Program-made: the position numbers and the translations under genes
Notes under the pieces: model-generated
The model's database searches: none
Seen by the model: the letters and a program-made list of their open reading frames with translations, nothing else
What the model was told of the DNA's origin: nothing
Source: Pseudomonadota bacterium
GTDB lineage: Bacteria; Pseudomonadota; Alphaproteobacteria; Acetobacterales; Acetobacteraceae
DNA length: 64,000 nucleotides
Direction of reading: 5' to 3'
Assembly (NCBI GenBank): GCA_021849425.1
Contig: JAJZSY010000005.1
Span: forward strand, 45,437-109,436
Shown: positions 10,407 through 18,822 of the stretch, piece by piece
How the letters are laid out: each line of letters begins with the position of its first letter
How positions within the stretch are numbered: the stretch's first letter is position 1

Positions 10407-10883
10407 TCAGTTCTCCTCGGTCTGGTCGTCGTCGCGATCGGTGCGGAATTCGTCGCGGGCGCGATATTCCTCGCGGTCGTCCGGGCCGCGGCGGCGGCCG
10501 GAATCGAAGCGGCCGGCCGGCTTCGGCCCGCGGAACCCGCGCTCGCGGTCGCGGTCGTCGCCGCGGCGGGCGAGCGGCGCGGACGGCGCCTCGTCGATCT
10601 CCTCGACGCGGATGGTCATGAAGCGCAGGACGTCTTCGTTGAGGCCGAGCTGGCGCTCCATCTCGCTGATCGTCGCCGGTTCGGCGTCGAGCCCGAACAG
10701 GACGTAATGGCCCTTGCGGTTCTTCTTGATCCGGTAGGCGAGATTGCGCAGGCCCCAGTATTCGCGCTTCTTCACCGCGCCGTTTTCGCTCTCGACCTGG
10801 GCGGCCACGGCGTCGGCGATGGTGTCGACCTGCTGTTGGGTGATTTCGCTGCGCGCGATGAGCACGCATTCATAAAGCGGCAT
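10407..10883 (-). CDS. rpsF: 30S ribosomal protein S6
   Basis: Starts at ATG 10883 with MPLYECVLIARSEIT, the normal S6 N-terminus; GENGAVKKREYWGLRNLAYRIKKNRKG-type residues follow (here SENGAVKKREYWGLRNLAY). The core ends near residue 100. It continues with an unusually long charged tail, rich in Arg and Asp/Glu (DDRDRERGFRG, RRRGPDDREEYRARDE), giving 158 residues. S6 binds as a dimer with S18 to the 16S rRNA platform. The upstream frame to 11018 is open but is not needed. A strong hairpin lies about 70 bases upstream. Confidence 0.96.
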   Translation of the reverse strand: MPLYECVLIARSEITQQQVDTIADAVAAQVESENGAVKKREYWGLRNLAYRIKKNRKGHYVLFGLDAEPATISEMERQLGLNEDVLRFMTIRVEEIDEAPSAPLARRGDDRDRERGFRGPKPAGRFDSGRRRGPDDREEYRARDEFRTDRDDDQTEEN

Positions 10884-10952
10884 CTGTCCCCCTGTGGTTG
10901 ATGTCAGCCCCGGCGCCGGTGGGCGCCAATTTCCCCCATGGAAACGGGCATA

Positions 10953-10978
10953 GCCGGGCGAAATGCCATTCGCCCGGC
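10953..10978 (-). promoter_or_regulatory. Hairpin in front of rpsF
   Basis: A 10-bp perfect inverted repeat (10953-10962 with 10969-10978) with a 6-base loop sits 70 bases upstream of the rpsF start and 50 bases downstream of the preceding gene on the same strand. No T-run follows on the minus strand, so it is not a standard terminator. S6:S18-binding leader RNAs are known in front of rpsF in many bacteria. This could be such an element, but I have not matched its consensus. Confidence 0.45.
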
Positions 10979-11027
10979 AGGGTGCGAGGGGAATTGCACA
11001 ATCCCGGCCGGATGGCAAGCGGCGGGG

Positions 11028-11327
11028 TCAGAGCGGGCGGGGATTGGCGATGTCGTAGAGTGCGAGGTCGCGGCCGAGCACGCCGATCTCGCGCAGCGCC
11101 GCGCGCCAGACCTGCATGTGCGCGGAGGCGGCATGGGCATCGAGCGCCGCCTGGTCGGCCCAGCGCTCGCTGACGCGGATCAGGCCGGGTTCGAGCACGT
11201 CTTCGGCAAAGGCATATTCGATGCAGCCGGCCTCCGCCCGCGTCGCGCCGATCATCGCCGCCATCGGCGCGCGCGCCTCAGCCATCCGCTCCGCCGGCAG
11301 CCTGATCGTTCCCATGATGCACAGCAT
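11028..11327 (-). CDS. ABM-domain putative quinol monooxygenase
   Basis: This 99-residue protein has the antibiotic-biosynthesis-monooxygenase ferredoxin-like fold: a first beta strand (MGTIRLPAERM), ARAPMAAMIGATRAEAGCIEYAF, then ISERW-like (IRVSERWADQAALDAHAAS) and a C-terminal strand. Such cofactor-free enzymes (YgiN-like) oxidise quinols or act as dimeric monooxygenases; many have unknown substrates. It follows the biotin carboxylase gene by 19 bases and is probably the last gene of that operon. The link to leucine catabolism is positional only. ATG 11327 or the internal ATG of MGTIRL (residue 5) may be the start. Confidence 0.8.
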   Translation of the reverse strand: MLCIMGTIRLPAERMAEARAPMAAMIGATRAEAGCIEYAFAEDVLEPGLIRVSERWADQAALDAHAASAHMQVWRAALREIGVLGRDLALYDIANPRPL

Positions 11328-11346
11328 GTTCGCTCTCCCTTCGGGG

Positions 11347-13347
11347 TCAGTCGTTGTCGTTGTCGTTGTCGTCGGCGAAGGCCATCAGCTCGGCGCCGTC
11401 CTCGACGAGGTCGCCCACGGCGCAATGGGTGGCGGCGATCACGCCGTCGCGCGGGGCGGTGATGCGGAACTGCACCTTCATCGCCTCGACCACCGCGAGC
11501 AGGTCGCCCGCCTTGACCCTGTCGCCGGCGGCGACGGCCAGCTCGATCAGCTTGCCGGGCATGACGCTGCGCACCAGCGCGTCGGCGCCGGCGCCCTCGC
11601 CCATCGCCTCATGCGGGTCGACCGGGGTCAGCGCGTGGCGGAGCCCGCCGGCGAAGACGACGATCCGCCCGCCCTGCCAGGCGGCGCTCAGGCGCGTCGC
11701 CTCGCCCTCCAGCTCGACCAGCAGCGCCGCATCCGCGCCCGAATCGACGCGGACCGCGACTGCCCGGCCGCCGGTTTCGAGGCGGAAGCGGCCGTCATCC
11801 AGCGGGTGCAGGCGGAGGTGGTGGGTAGTGCCGTCCTCATCGAAGGTCACGTCCTGAAAGCGCGCGCCGTTCAGCCGCCAGGCCGTGCGGGTGGCCCAGG
11901 GCGACCATGGATCGGCCGGGTCGGGCATGGGCGGCGGCGCGGCGAGCCAGCGATGCGCCGCCGCCGCCAGCACGGCGAGCGGGGCGGTGGAGCGCGCCGG
12001 CAGCAGCGCCGCCTCGTGCCGGGCGATGAAGCCGGTATCGAGCGCGGCGGCGCGGAAATCGGGATGGGTGACGATGCGGCGCAGCAGGTCGAGATTGGTC
12101 TGCACCCCGTCGATCTCGCAGGAGGCGAGCGCCCGCGCCATGTGCCGCAGCGCGCCGTCACGGTCCTCGTCCCAGGTGACGAGCTTGGCGATCATCGGGT
12201 CGTAATGCACCGATACCGCATCGCCCGCGCGCACGCCGGAGTCGACGCGGACGTTCGGGCTTTCCTCCGGCAGGCGCAGCCGCGCCAGCGTGCCGGTCGA
12301 GGGCGCGAAATCGCGCGCCGGGTCCTCGGCGTAGAGCCGCACCTCGACGGCATGGCCGCGCCGGCCGATCCGCTCCTGCGAGAGTGGCAGCGCCTCGCCG
12401 GCAGCGATGCGGAACTGCCATTCGACGAGGTCGATCCCGGTGATCATCTCCGTCACCGGGTGCTCGACCTGCAGGCGGGTGTTCATTTCCATGAAGTGGA
12501 ACGCGCCATCCTCGGCGATGAACTCGACCGTGCCGGCGCCTTCATAGCCGATCGCCCGCGCGGCGTCGCAGGCGGCGCGCCCCATCGCCGCGCGCATCGC
12601 CTCGTCGATCAGCGGCGCCGGCGCTTCCTCGACGATTTTCTGGTGCCGGCGCTGGATCGAGCAGTCGCGCTCGTGCAGGGAGACGACGTTGCCGTTTCTG
12701 TCGGCGAAGATCTGGATTTCGATATGGCGGGGCCTGGCCAGGTATTTCTCGACCAGCACCCGGTCGTCGCCGAAGGCGGCGCGCGCCTCGCCGCGCGCAC
12801 GGTCGAGCTCGGCGGCGAAATCGGCCGCCGCGCGCACCACGCGCATCCCCTTGCCGCCACCGCCGGCCGAGGCCTTGATCAGCACCGGATAGCCGATTTC
12901 CGCCGCCGCCCGCGCCAGCACCGCGGGGTCCTGGTCGGCGCCGTGATAGCCGGGGACCAGCGTCACGCCGGCCTGCTGCATCAGCGCCTTCGCCGCCGCT
13001 TTCGAGCCCATCGCGCGGATCGCTGCCGCCGGCGGGCCGACGAAGACGAGGCCCGCCGCGGCGCAGGCTTGCGCGAAATCGGCGTTCTCGCTGAGAAACC
13101 CGTAGCCCGGATGGATGGCCTCGGCGCCGGTGCGGCGCGCCGCATCGATGATCCGCTCGATCGCGAGATAGCTCTCCGCCGCCGCCGGAGGCCCGATCCT
13201 GATCGCGTGGTCGGCCAGGGCGACATGCGCGGCCCCGGCATCGGCATCCGAGAACACCGCCATGCTGCGCAGGCCCATCCGCCGCGCCGTGCGGATCACC
13301 CGGCAGGCGATCTCGCCGCGATTGGCGATCAGGACCGACCCGAACAC
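11347..13347 (-). CDS. liuD: Methylcrotonyl-CoA carboxylase biotin-carrying alpha subunit
   Basis: The 666-residue protein carries biotin carboxylase (1-445: IANRGEIACRVIRTA, ATP-grasp KASAGGGGKGMR, EYLARPRHIEIQI-like and MNTRLQVEHPVTE) and a C-terminal biotinyl domain with VEAMKVQF, where Lys carries biotin. The Met after Lys in the usual EAMKM is replaced by Val, a substitution also seen in other carriers. With LiuB it carboxylates 3-methylcrotonyl-CoA in leucine breakdown. The gene order with liuB and a hydratase supports MCC over propionyl- or geranyl-CoA carboxylase. It starts 3 bases after liuC. The last residues are an odd DNDNDND tail encoded by a hexamer repeat. Confidence 0.88.
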   Translation of the reverse strand: MFGSVLIANRGEIACRVIRTARRMGLRSMAVFSDADAGAAHVALADHAIRIGPPAAAESYLAIERIIDAARRTGAEAIHPGYGFLSENADFAQACAAAGLVFVGPPAAAIRAMGSKAAAKALMQQAGVTLVPGYHGADQDPAVLARAAAEIGYPVLIKASAGGGGKGMRVVRAAADFAAELDRARGEARAAFGDDRVLVEKYLARPRHIEIQIFADRNGNVVSLHERDCSIQRRHQKIVEEAPAPLIDEAMRAAMGRAACDAARAIGYEGAGTVEFIAEDGAFHFMEMNTRLQVEHPVTEMITGIDLVEWQFRIAAGEALPLSQERIGRRGHAVEVRLYAEDPARDFAPSTGTLARLRLPEESPNVRVDSGVRAGDAVSVHYDPMIAKLVTWDEDRDGALRHMARALASCEIDGVQTNLDLLRRIVTHPDFRAAALDTGFIARHEAALLPARSTAPLAVLAAAAHRWLAAPPPMPDPADPWSPWATRTAWRLNGARFQDVTFDEDGTTHHLRLHPLDDGRFRLETGGRAVAVRVDSGADAALLVELEGEATRLSAAWQGGRIVVFAGGLRHALTPVDPHEAMGEGAGADALVRSVMPGKLIELAVAAGDRVKAGDLLAVVEAMKVQFRITAPRDGVIAATHCAVGDLVEDGAELMAFADDNDNDND
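11350..11367. repeat. Hexanucleotide microsatellite at the liuD 3' end
   Basis: Three perfect copies of GTCGTT (plus strand), followed by a near copy GTCGTC, lie just before the liuD stop codon and encode the Asp-Asn tail. Slippage here would change the tail length without shifting the frame. Confidence 0.8.
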
Positions 13348-13350
13348 GGC

Positions 13351-14139
13351 TCAGCCCTCCCGCCAGGATGGCGCGCGTTTTTCGAGGAAGGCGGTCAGGC
13401 CTTCCCGCGCCTCGGCGCTGGCGCGGCGATCGGCGATGCGGCGCGCGGTCATCGCCACCAGATCGTCGTCGATCACGCGATGGGCGACATCGGCCACCAG
13501 CGCCTTCGCATCGGCCTGCGCCTCGGGCCCGCCCTGGGCGAGGGTCGCGATCATCGCATCCCGCGCCGCCGCCAGCCCGTCGCGCGGGGCCACGACATGC
13601 GCGAGGCCGATGCGCGCGGCCTCGGGCGCGGGGATCACCTCGGCCGTGCAAAAATAGCGCCGCGCCTGGTGCGGCCCGATCGCGGCGACGACATAGGGGC
13701 TGATCACCGCCGGGATCAGGCCGAGCCGGACCTCGGAGAAGCAGAACCGCGCATCCTCCGCGGCGATCACGATGTCGCAGCAGGCCGCAAGCCCGGCGCC
13801 GCCGCCGAAGGCAGCGCCCTGCACCAGCCCGATGACCGGGCGCGGCAGGTCGTTCAGCGTTCGCATCAGCCGGCCCAGCCCCATCGCGTCCGCCCGGTTC
13901 TGTTCGGTGGTGTAGGCGGCGCTGCGGCGCATCCAGTTGAGATCGGCGCCGGCGGAAAAGCTCTTCCCCCGCCCCTCCAGCACCACGCGGCGGACGCGCG
14001 GATCCTCGCCCGCCCGCAGGCAGGCGGCGGTGAGTGCGGCGATCATCGCCTCGTCGAACGCGTTGTGCAGTTCGGGGCGGTTCATCGAAATCGTCGCGGT
14101 GCCGTCGGCGCCGACGGCAAGCTCAACCGGATCGCTCAT
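13351..14139 (-). CDS. liuC: Enoyl-CoA hydratase family protein, probable methylglutaconyl-CoA hydratase
   Basis: This 262-residue crotonase-fold protein starts at ATG 14139 (MSDPVELAVGADGTATISM). It shows NRPELHNAFDEAM, GKSFSAGADLNWM (oxyanion-hole strand) and GLVQGAAFGGGAGLAACCDI, followed by the ARFCFSEVRLGLIPAVISPY block that carries the catalytic Glu region. Being between liuB and liuD, with 3-4 base gaps, it most likely hydrates 3-methylglutaconyl-CoA to HMG-CoA. The DLNWM motif agrees with LiuC/AUH-type enzymes. No HMG-CoA lyase or isovaleryl-CoA dehydrogenase gene is next to it. Confidence 0.87.
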   Translation of the reverse strand: MSDPVELAVGADGTATISMNRPELHNAFDEAMIAALTAACLRAGEDPRVRRVVLEGRGKSFSAGADLNWMRRSAAYTTEQNRADAMGLGRLMRTLNDLPRPVIGLVQGAAFGGGAGLAACCDIVIAAEDARFCFSEVRLGLIPAVISPYVVAAIGPHQARRYFCTAEVIPAPEAARIGLAHVVAPRDGLAAARDAMIATLAQGGPEAQADAKALVADVAHRVIDDDLVAMTARRIADRRASAEAREGLTAFLEKRAPSWREG

Positions 14140-14143
14140 CGCA

Positions 14144-15751
14144 TCACATCCTGAAAAGGCCGAACCGGGTCGGCTCGATCGGCGCATTGAGCGCGGCCGA
14201 GAGACCGAGGGCGAGGGTCATGCGGGTGTCCGCCGGGTCGATCACGCCATCGTCCCACAGCCGGGCGCTGGCGTAGTAGGGATGGCCCTGTCGCTCGTAT
14301 TGCGCCTCGATCGGCGCGCGGAACGCCTGCTCGTCCCCGGCCGACCACGCGCCGCCCCTGGCCTCGATATTGTCGCGCCGGATTGTCGCCAGCACCGCGG
14401 CGGCCTGCGGCCCGCCCATCACCGAGATCCGCGCGTTCGGCCACATCCACAGGAAGCGCGGATCGTAGGCGCGGCCGCACATGCCGTAATTGCCGGCGCC
14501 GAAGGAGCCGCCGATGATCACGGTGAATTTCGGCACGTTGGCGGTGGCGACGGCGGTGACGAGCTTGGCGCCGTCGCGGGCGATGCCGCCGGATTCGTAT
14601 TTCCGCCCGACCATGAAGCCGGTGATGTTCTGCAGGAACACCAGCGGAATCCCCCGCTGGGCGCAGAGTTCGATGAAATGCGCGCCCTTGAGCGCCGATT
14701 CGGAGAACAGCACGCCGTTATTCGCGACGATGCCGACCGGATAGCCCCAGATGCGGGCGAAGGCGGTGACCAGCGTCGTGCCGTAGCGCGCCTTGAACTC
14801 GTCGAATTCGCCGGCATCGACGACGAGACGGATCACCTCGCGCACGTCGTAGGGCGTGCGGGGATCGGCCGGGATTGCGCCGTAGATCGCATCCGGCGCG
14901 CCCGGCGGCGGGCGCGGCGGGCGCAGGTCCATCTGCGCCGGTTTGCGGGTGTTGAGCCCGGCGACGATCCGCCGGGCGATGCCGAGGGCGTGCGCGTCCG
15001 ACTCGGCGAAATGATCGGCCACGCCGGAGATGCGGGTATGGACATCGGCGCCGCCCAGCGCCTCGGCGGTGACGATCTCGCCGGTCGCCGCCTTCACCAG
15101 CGGCGGGCCGCCGAGAAAGATCGTGCCCTGCCCGCGGACGATGATGCTTTCATCGGCCATCGCCGGCACATAGGCGCCGCCGGCGGTGCAGGAGCCCATC
15201 ACCACCGCGATCTGCGCGATGCCCGCCGCCGACATCTGCGCCTGGTTGTAGAAGATGCGGCCGAAATGCTCGCGGTCGGGGAAGACCTCGTCCTGGTTCG
15301 GCAGATTGGCGCCGCCGGAATCGACGAGATAGAGGCAGGGCAGCCGGTTCTGCATCGCGATCGCCTGGGCGCGCAGGTGCTTCCTGACGGTGATCGGGTA
15401 GTAGGTGCCGCCCTTCACCGTCGCGTCGTTGGCGACGATGACGCAGTCCCGCCCCGAGACCCGGCCGATCCCGGTGATGATGCCGCCGGCCGGCACATGA
15501 TCGTCATAGAGGCCGTGGCCGGCGAGCTGGGAGAATTCGAGGAAGGGCGAGGCCGGGTCGATCAGGGTGCGGATGCGCTCGCGCGGCAGCAGCTTGCCCC
15601 GCGCGAGGTGCCGCTCGCGCGCCGCGGCACCGCCGCCTTCGCGGATGGCCTCCACCCGGTCGCGCAGATCCTCGACCAGCCGGCGCATCGCCTCATGATT
15701 CGCCCGGAACGCGGCGCTGCGCGGATCGAGGGACGAGCGGAACGCCGTCAT
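14144..15751 (-). CDS. liuB: Methylcrotonyl-CoA carboxylase carboxyltransferase beta subunit
   Basis: The 535-residue carboxyltransferase has both crotonase-like halves: [63 protein letters not shown] sequence, [11 protein letters not shown] and [13 protein letters not shown]. The second half has [29 protein letters not shown] and [23 protein letters not shown], the latter typical of MCC beta. It transfers CO2 from carboxybiotin on LiuD to methylcrotonyl-CoA. Its start ATG 15751 has no strong ribosome site of its own; a seven-codon frame with a good site ends across it (ATGA). The upstream glycosyltransferase gene runs 59 bases into it. Confidence 0.93.
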   Translation of the reverse strand: MTAFRSSLDPRSAAFRANHEAMRRLVEDLRDRVEAIREGGGAAARERHLARGKLLPRERIRTLIDPASPFLEFSQLAGHGLYDDHVPAGGIITGIGRVSGRDCVIVANDATVKGGTYYPITVRKHLRAQAIAMQNRLPCLYLVDSGGANLPNQDEVFPDREHFGRIFYNQAQMSAAGIAQIAVVMGSCTAGGAYVPAMADESIIVRGQGTIFLGGPPLVKAATGEIVTAEALGGADVHTRISGVADHFAESDAHALGIARRIVAGLNTRKPAQMDLRPPRPPPGAPDAIYGAIPADPRTPYDVREVIRLVVDAGEFDEFKARYGTTLVTAFARIWGYPVGIVANNGVLFSESALKGAHFIELCAQRGIPLVFLQNITGFMVGRKYESGGIARDGAKLVTAVATANVPKFTVIIGGSFGAGNYGMCGRAYDPRFLWMWPNARISVMGGPQAAAVLATIRRDNIEARGGAWSAGDEQAFRAPIEAQYERQGHPYYASARLWDDGVIDPADTRMTLALGLSAALNAPIEPTRFGLFRM

Positions 15752-16568
15752 GCGACAGCCGGCCTGAACATTGCGCCTCCATCCCGTTGATTATGCTCCT
15801 GTCTATCGCGCAACTGCCGGGCGGCGGCAAGGCGGGGCGGCGAAACTCCGCCGCCAGCGCGAGCAGGACGGGTGGTCCGTCGATGAGATACCGCCGTGCG
15901 AGGCGCGACGGCTCGCGCATCAGCCGCCACGCCCATTCCAGCCCCGCCGCCCGCAGCGGCGCGGGCGCGCGGCGCAGCGCCCCGGAGAGAAACAGCGGGG
16001 CCGCGCCGACGCACAGCCCGATGCCCACGGCGCGGCCGCGCCGCCGCACGGCCCGCGCCAGACTCTCCTGCCGCGGGGAGCCCACGGCGAGGATCGTGCA
16101 ATCCGCCCGCGCATGCTCGATGAAGGCCACCGCCGCGCCGAAGGCGGCTGCGTCATGCTCGAAGCCGCGGACGGGTTCGAGATGGGTGAAATCGATGCCC
16201 GGATAGTGCGCCGCGAACGCGCCCATCGCCGCCGCGTCGAGCCCGATCACCGCGACCCGCGCTGCGCGCGCCGCGAGCGCCGGCATCGCCGCCGCCAGCA
16301 GATCCGCCCCCGTCACCACCGGCGGCGGGATCACGCCGCACAAGCGGGCGAGGCCGGCGACGACCCGCGAATCCAGCAGGCAGAGCGCGGCCTCGTCATA
16401 GGCGGCGCGCAAAGCCGGCTGGCGCCGCAGCCGGCCGAGATGATCGGTGTTCGGGGTGACGACATAGCCGAAGGGGTGCCGGCGGTCCCAGCGCAGCACG
16501 CGGTCGAGCGCGGCGCGCGGGACGGCGGCGTCGAAGCGCAGGCCGAACGGGGCGAAGGGGGTGCTCAT
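15693..16568 (-). CDS. WecG/TagA/CpsF-family glycosyltransferase
   Basis: The 291-residue product starts at ATG 16568 (ATGA overlap with the upstream barrel gene). GT26 features are visible: [14 protein letters not shown] (the TPN motif), [38 protein letters not shown] and [12 protein letters not shown] (the GxPxQE signature), and [17 protein letters not shown] near the end. Family members add an N-acetyl-mannosamine-type sugar to an undecaprenyl-linked acceptor on the inner face of the membrane. This fits the exopolysaccharide locus. The last ~30 residues have no obvious counterpart in the family and come from reading into liuB, so the true stop may have been lost. Confidence 0.87.
   Translation of the reverse strand: MSTPFAPFGLRFDAAVPRAALDRVLRWDRRHPFGYVVTPNTDHLGRLRRQPALRAAYDEAALCLLDSRVVAGLARLCGVIPPPVVTGADLLAAAMPALAARAARVAVIGLDAAAMGAFAAHYPGIDFTHLEPVRGFEHDAAAFGAAVAFIEHARADCTILAVGSPRQESLARAVRRRGRAVGIGLCVGAAPLFLSGALRRAPAPLRAAGLEWAWRLMREPSRLARRYLIDGPPVLLALAAEFRRPALPPPGSCAIDRSIINGMEAQCSGRLSHDGVPLVPRSAQRRVPGES
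15748..15771 (-). other. Seven-codon minigene coupled to liuB
   Basis: On the minus strand GGAGGCGCA precedes ATG 15771, which opens the frame MFRPAVA and stops at TGA 15750-15748. That TGA overlaps the liuB ATG (ATGA). The strong Shine-Dalgarno is placed for this start, not for liuB, so ribosomes could reach liuB by termination-reinitiation. Whether the peptide is made is unknown. Confidence 0.35.
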
Positions 16569-17812
16569 GGCGTCCAGACCAGGGAGAGCAGCAGCCGCAT
16601 TTGCCGCGGCGCGGCGCCGGGGAGGTTGTGACGCAGGCCGAGGCGAAGCGAGGGACGCAGCGAGAGGGCGCGCGACAGCCGCAAGCGGGCGCCGGCGGCG
16701 AGGTCGATCTCGGATGCGGCGCGGCCGGCGATCCGCCCCTGCCGCGCGGCGACGTCGAGCGTGAGCAGCAGGGAGCGCGCATAGGACCAGCCAAGGCCGA
16801 GCCGCCCGGTGGTCAGGATGGCGCCGGGATCGCCGAAGCCCGCATCCTGGCCGGGGCGGCGCGAGAGATCGAGATCGACGGCGATCAGCTCGTCCGGCGA
16901 CCATTCCACCGCGATATCGCCGATCGCATCGATGCCGGAGGCCGGCCCGCCGGCTGCATATCGCGTCCGCTCGGCGCCGGCGATGACGCGCAGGCGCCAG
17001 ATCGCCCGCGGATCGGTCACGACCCCGGCCAGCGCATCGAGGCTCGAACTGTCGGCGATGATGCCGCCGGGCGCGGCGCCGGGATAGCGCACGGCGCCGG
17101 CGCGCAGCAGCAGCAGCGCGCGGAGCGGCGCGGGGCCTGCGGTTTCCAGCCGCAGCGCCGCGCGCAGCGCCCGGCGGCGGCGGAACCCGATGGCGGCGGC
17201 GCCGCTCACGCGCTCGCCATCGACCGCGAGGCTTCCAGTGGCGTCGAGCGCGCCGAGGCCGAGCCTGAGCCCAGCCCGGGCGGACTCGGTGGTGACATCG
17301 AGCGGCGCGGCGCCGCCGGCGGCGGCGAGGCCGAGCGCCGTCGCCGCCGCATCGACATGGGCGATGCCGAGGGTCAGCCGGTCGGGGCCAAGGGGCAGCG
17401 CGAGGCCGAGCGCCGCCGTCAGCCGGTTGGCGTTGGCGGCGGGGTCGCTCGCGTCGCGATCGAGGGTGACGGCGGCGACGCCGGCGAGCCCCAGCGCCTG
17501 GTCGAGCAGCCGGACCTCTGGCCGCAGACTGGCGGTCATGGTCGCGGGCGCGGCGGCGGCGGGGGCGGTATCCAGCCCGGCCGAGGCGGCGAGGCGCGGG
17601 AAGATTTCAAGGCCCGCCGCCGCGACGGGAGCCAGCGGCACCGGCAGGTCGCCCCGGTAGAGCCGGGACCGGGCGGACACGCCCGGCGCGGTGCCGAAGC
17701 CCGGCACCGCGATCGGCAGCAGGCTGCCGAGCCCGCCCGCGCGCGCCGCCGGCGGGGGCAGGCCGGCGAGCAGCAGCGCGGCCGCGAGGCAGGGAAGATG
17801 CCGGTATCGCAT
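16565..17812 (-). CDS. Outer-membrane beta-barrel protein of the exopolysaccharide locus
   Basis: The 415-residue protein begins with a signal peptide (MRYRHLPCLAAALLLAGL, likely cleavage after AARA). It continues as alternating strands rich in Leu, Ala, Gly and Arg with Asp-rich turns (RLTLGIAHVDAAATAL, LLLTLDVAARQGRI), ending in aromatic-tailed strands ([11 protein letters not shown]). This resembles the putative porin families (BBP2-type) that occur in exopolysaccharide clusters. It probably sits in the outer membrane and may help export or anchor the polymer; that role is inferred from position. An upstream in-frame ATG at 17830 is possible. Overlaps the WecG-like gene by ATGA. Confidence 0.7.
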   Translation of the reverse strand: MRYRHLPCLAAALLLAGLPPPAARAGGLGSLLPIAVPGFGTAPGVSARSRLYRGDLPVPLAPVAAAGLEIFPRLAASAGLDTAPAAAAPATMTASLRPEVRLLDQALGLAGVAAVTLDRDASDPAANANRLTAALGLALPLGPDRLTLGIAHVDAAATALGLAAAGGAAPLDVTTESARAGLRLGLGALDATGSLAVDGERVSGAAAIGFRRRRALRAALRLETAGPAPLRALLLLRAGAVRYPGAAPGGIIADSSSLDALAGVVTDPRAIWRLRVIAGAERTRYAAGGPASGIDAIGDIAVEWSPDELIAVDLDLSRRPGQDAGFGDPGAILTTGRLGLGWSYARSLLLTLDVAARQGRIAGRAASEIDLAAGARLRLSRALSLRPSLRLGLRHNLPGAAPRQMRLLLSLVWTP

Positions 17813-17868
17813 CAATTGAATTGCAATCACTGGTCAATTTGGTGCAGATATACACAACTTTTAATTGA
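17813..17868. promoter_or_regulatory. Divergent AT-rich promoter region of the EPS locus
   Basis: A short AT-rich stretch separates the barrel gene (minus) from the GT2 gene (plus). It contains repeated AATTGAAT/CAATT words on both strands (near 17814, 17835 and 17863) and TATACA at 17850. A shared regulator binding site is possible, but no consensus is recognised. Confidence 0.45.
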
Positions 17869-18822
17869 ATGTCGTGGAAAAACCAAGCCATGCGCCACGC
17901 CGCCGACGGACCTGCCCGGCTCAGCATCGCGATTTGCAGCCATAATCGCGGCCGCCAGACGGAACGCTGCCTCGCCGCGCTCGCCCCACTGCCGGAGGGG
18001 GTGGAGACGATCGTGATCGATTCCGGCTCGGCGCCGGAGCAGGCCGAGACGATCCGCGCCGCCGCGGCGCGGCACGGGGCGCGGCACCTGCGGCTGCCCA
18101 CACCCGGGCTGAGCGAGGCGCGCAACGCCGCTCTCGCCACCGCGCGCGGAGGCTGGATCGCCTATCTCGACGACGATGCGACGCCCTGGCCGGACTGGTG
18201 CGCGGTGTTGCTGCGCACGATCGCCGCCGATCCCGATCTCGCGGCGACCGGCGGGCTGATCCTGCCGCAATGGCAGGCGCAGCTGCCGGGCTGGTGGCCG
18301 CCGGCGCTGCGCGCCGTGCTGACCATCATCGACCCGCCCTGCCCCGAGGATGCGGGCGCCGCCGGGCTCGACCCCTATGGCGCCAACATCGCCTTCCGGC
18401 GCGACGTTCTCACCCGTCTCGGCGGGTTTCCCACCTGCCTCGGCCGGCGCGGGCGGCTGATGATCTCGAACGAGGAGACCTATGTTCTGCGCCGGCTGCG
18501 CCAGGGCGGGCTGAGGGTGCGCTTCACCCCTGACCTGGTCGTGTATCACGAGATCGACCGCGCGCGGCTCAACCCGGTCTGGCTGGTCGGCCGGCAATAC
18601 TGGTCGGGCGTGTCCGAGGCGGTGATGCTGGGCGCGCTGGGCGAGAAGCGGCTGGGCCGGGCGCTGCGCTTCCTGCTGCACGCGCTGCTGCTCGCCCCGC
18701 TCGGGCTGTGGCCGGCGGCGAGCACCGCGCAGATCGGCCTGCGGTGCAAGGCGGCCTATGCCAGAGGCTTCCTGCGGGGCGCGCTGGGCGAGGGCAGCGG
18801 CGCCGATACCGCGCTGCCGTGA
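17869..18822 (+). CDS. Family 2 glycosyltransferase
   Basis: The 317-residue protein has a GT-A fold: LSIAICSHNRGRQTERCL (nucleotide binding), ETIVIDSGSAP, GLSEARNAALATARGGWIAYLDDDATP in two parts with the metal-binding DDD at residues 101-103, then PYGANIAFRRDVL and SNEETYVLRRLRQGG, the acceptor-binding loop. The C-terminal portion (from about 245) contains one or two hydrophobic helices, so it may be membrane-associated. It probably adds one sugar of the exopolysaccharide repeat unit. ATG 17890 (residue 8) is an alternative start. The stop overlaps the GTG start of the next gene. Confidence 0.9.
   Translation: MSWKNQAMRHAADGPARLSIAICSHNRGRQTERCLAALAPLPEGVETIVIDSGSAPEQAETIRAAAARHGARHLRLPTPGLSEARNAALATARGGWIAYLDDDATPWPDWCAVLLRTIAADPDLAATGGLILPQWQAQLPGWWPPALRAVLTIIDPPCPEDAGAAGLDPYGANIAFRRDVLTRLGGFPTCLGRRGRLMISNEETYVLRRLRQGGLRVRFTPDLVVYHEIDRARLNPVWLVGRQYWSGVSEAVMLGALGEKRLGRALRFLLHALLLAPLGLWPAASTAQIGLRCKAAYARGFLRGALGEGSGADTALP

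Noticed and set aside
11461..11500. EAMKV instead of EAMKM in the biotin domain as an inactivating change
   Set aside because: The biotin-accepting Lys is intact and Val or Leu after it is known in functional carriers.
11116..14154. Open frame of about 1000 codons antisense to liuD and liuC
   Set aside because: It mirrors two well-supported genes and has no recognisable protein features.
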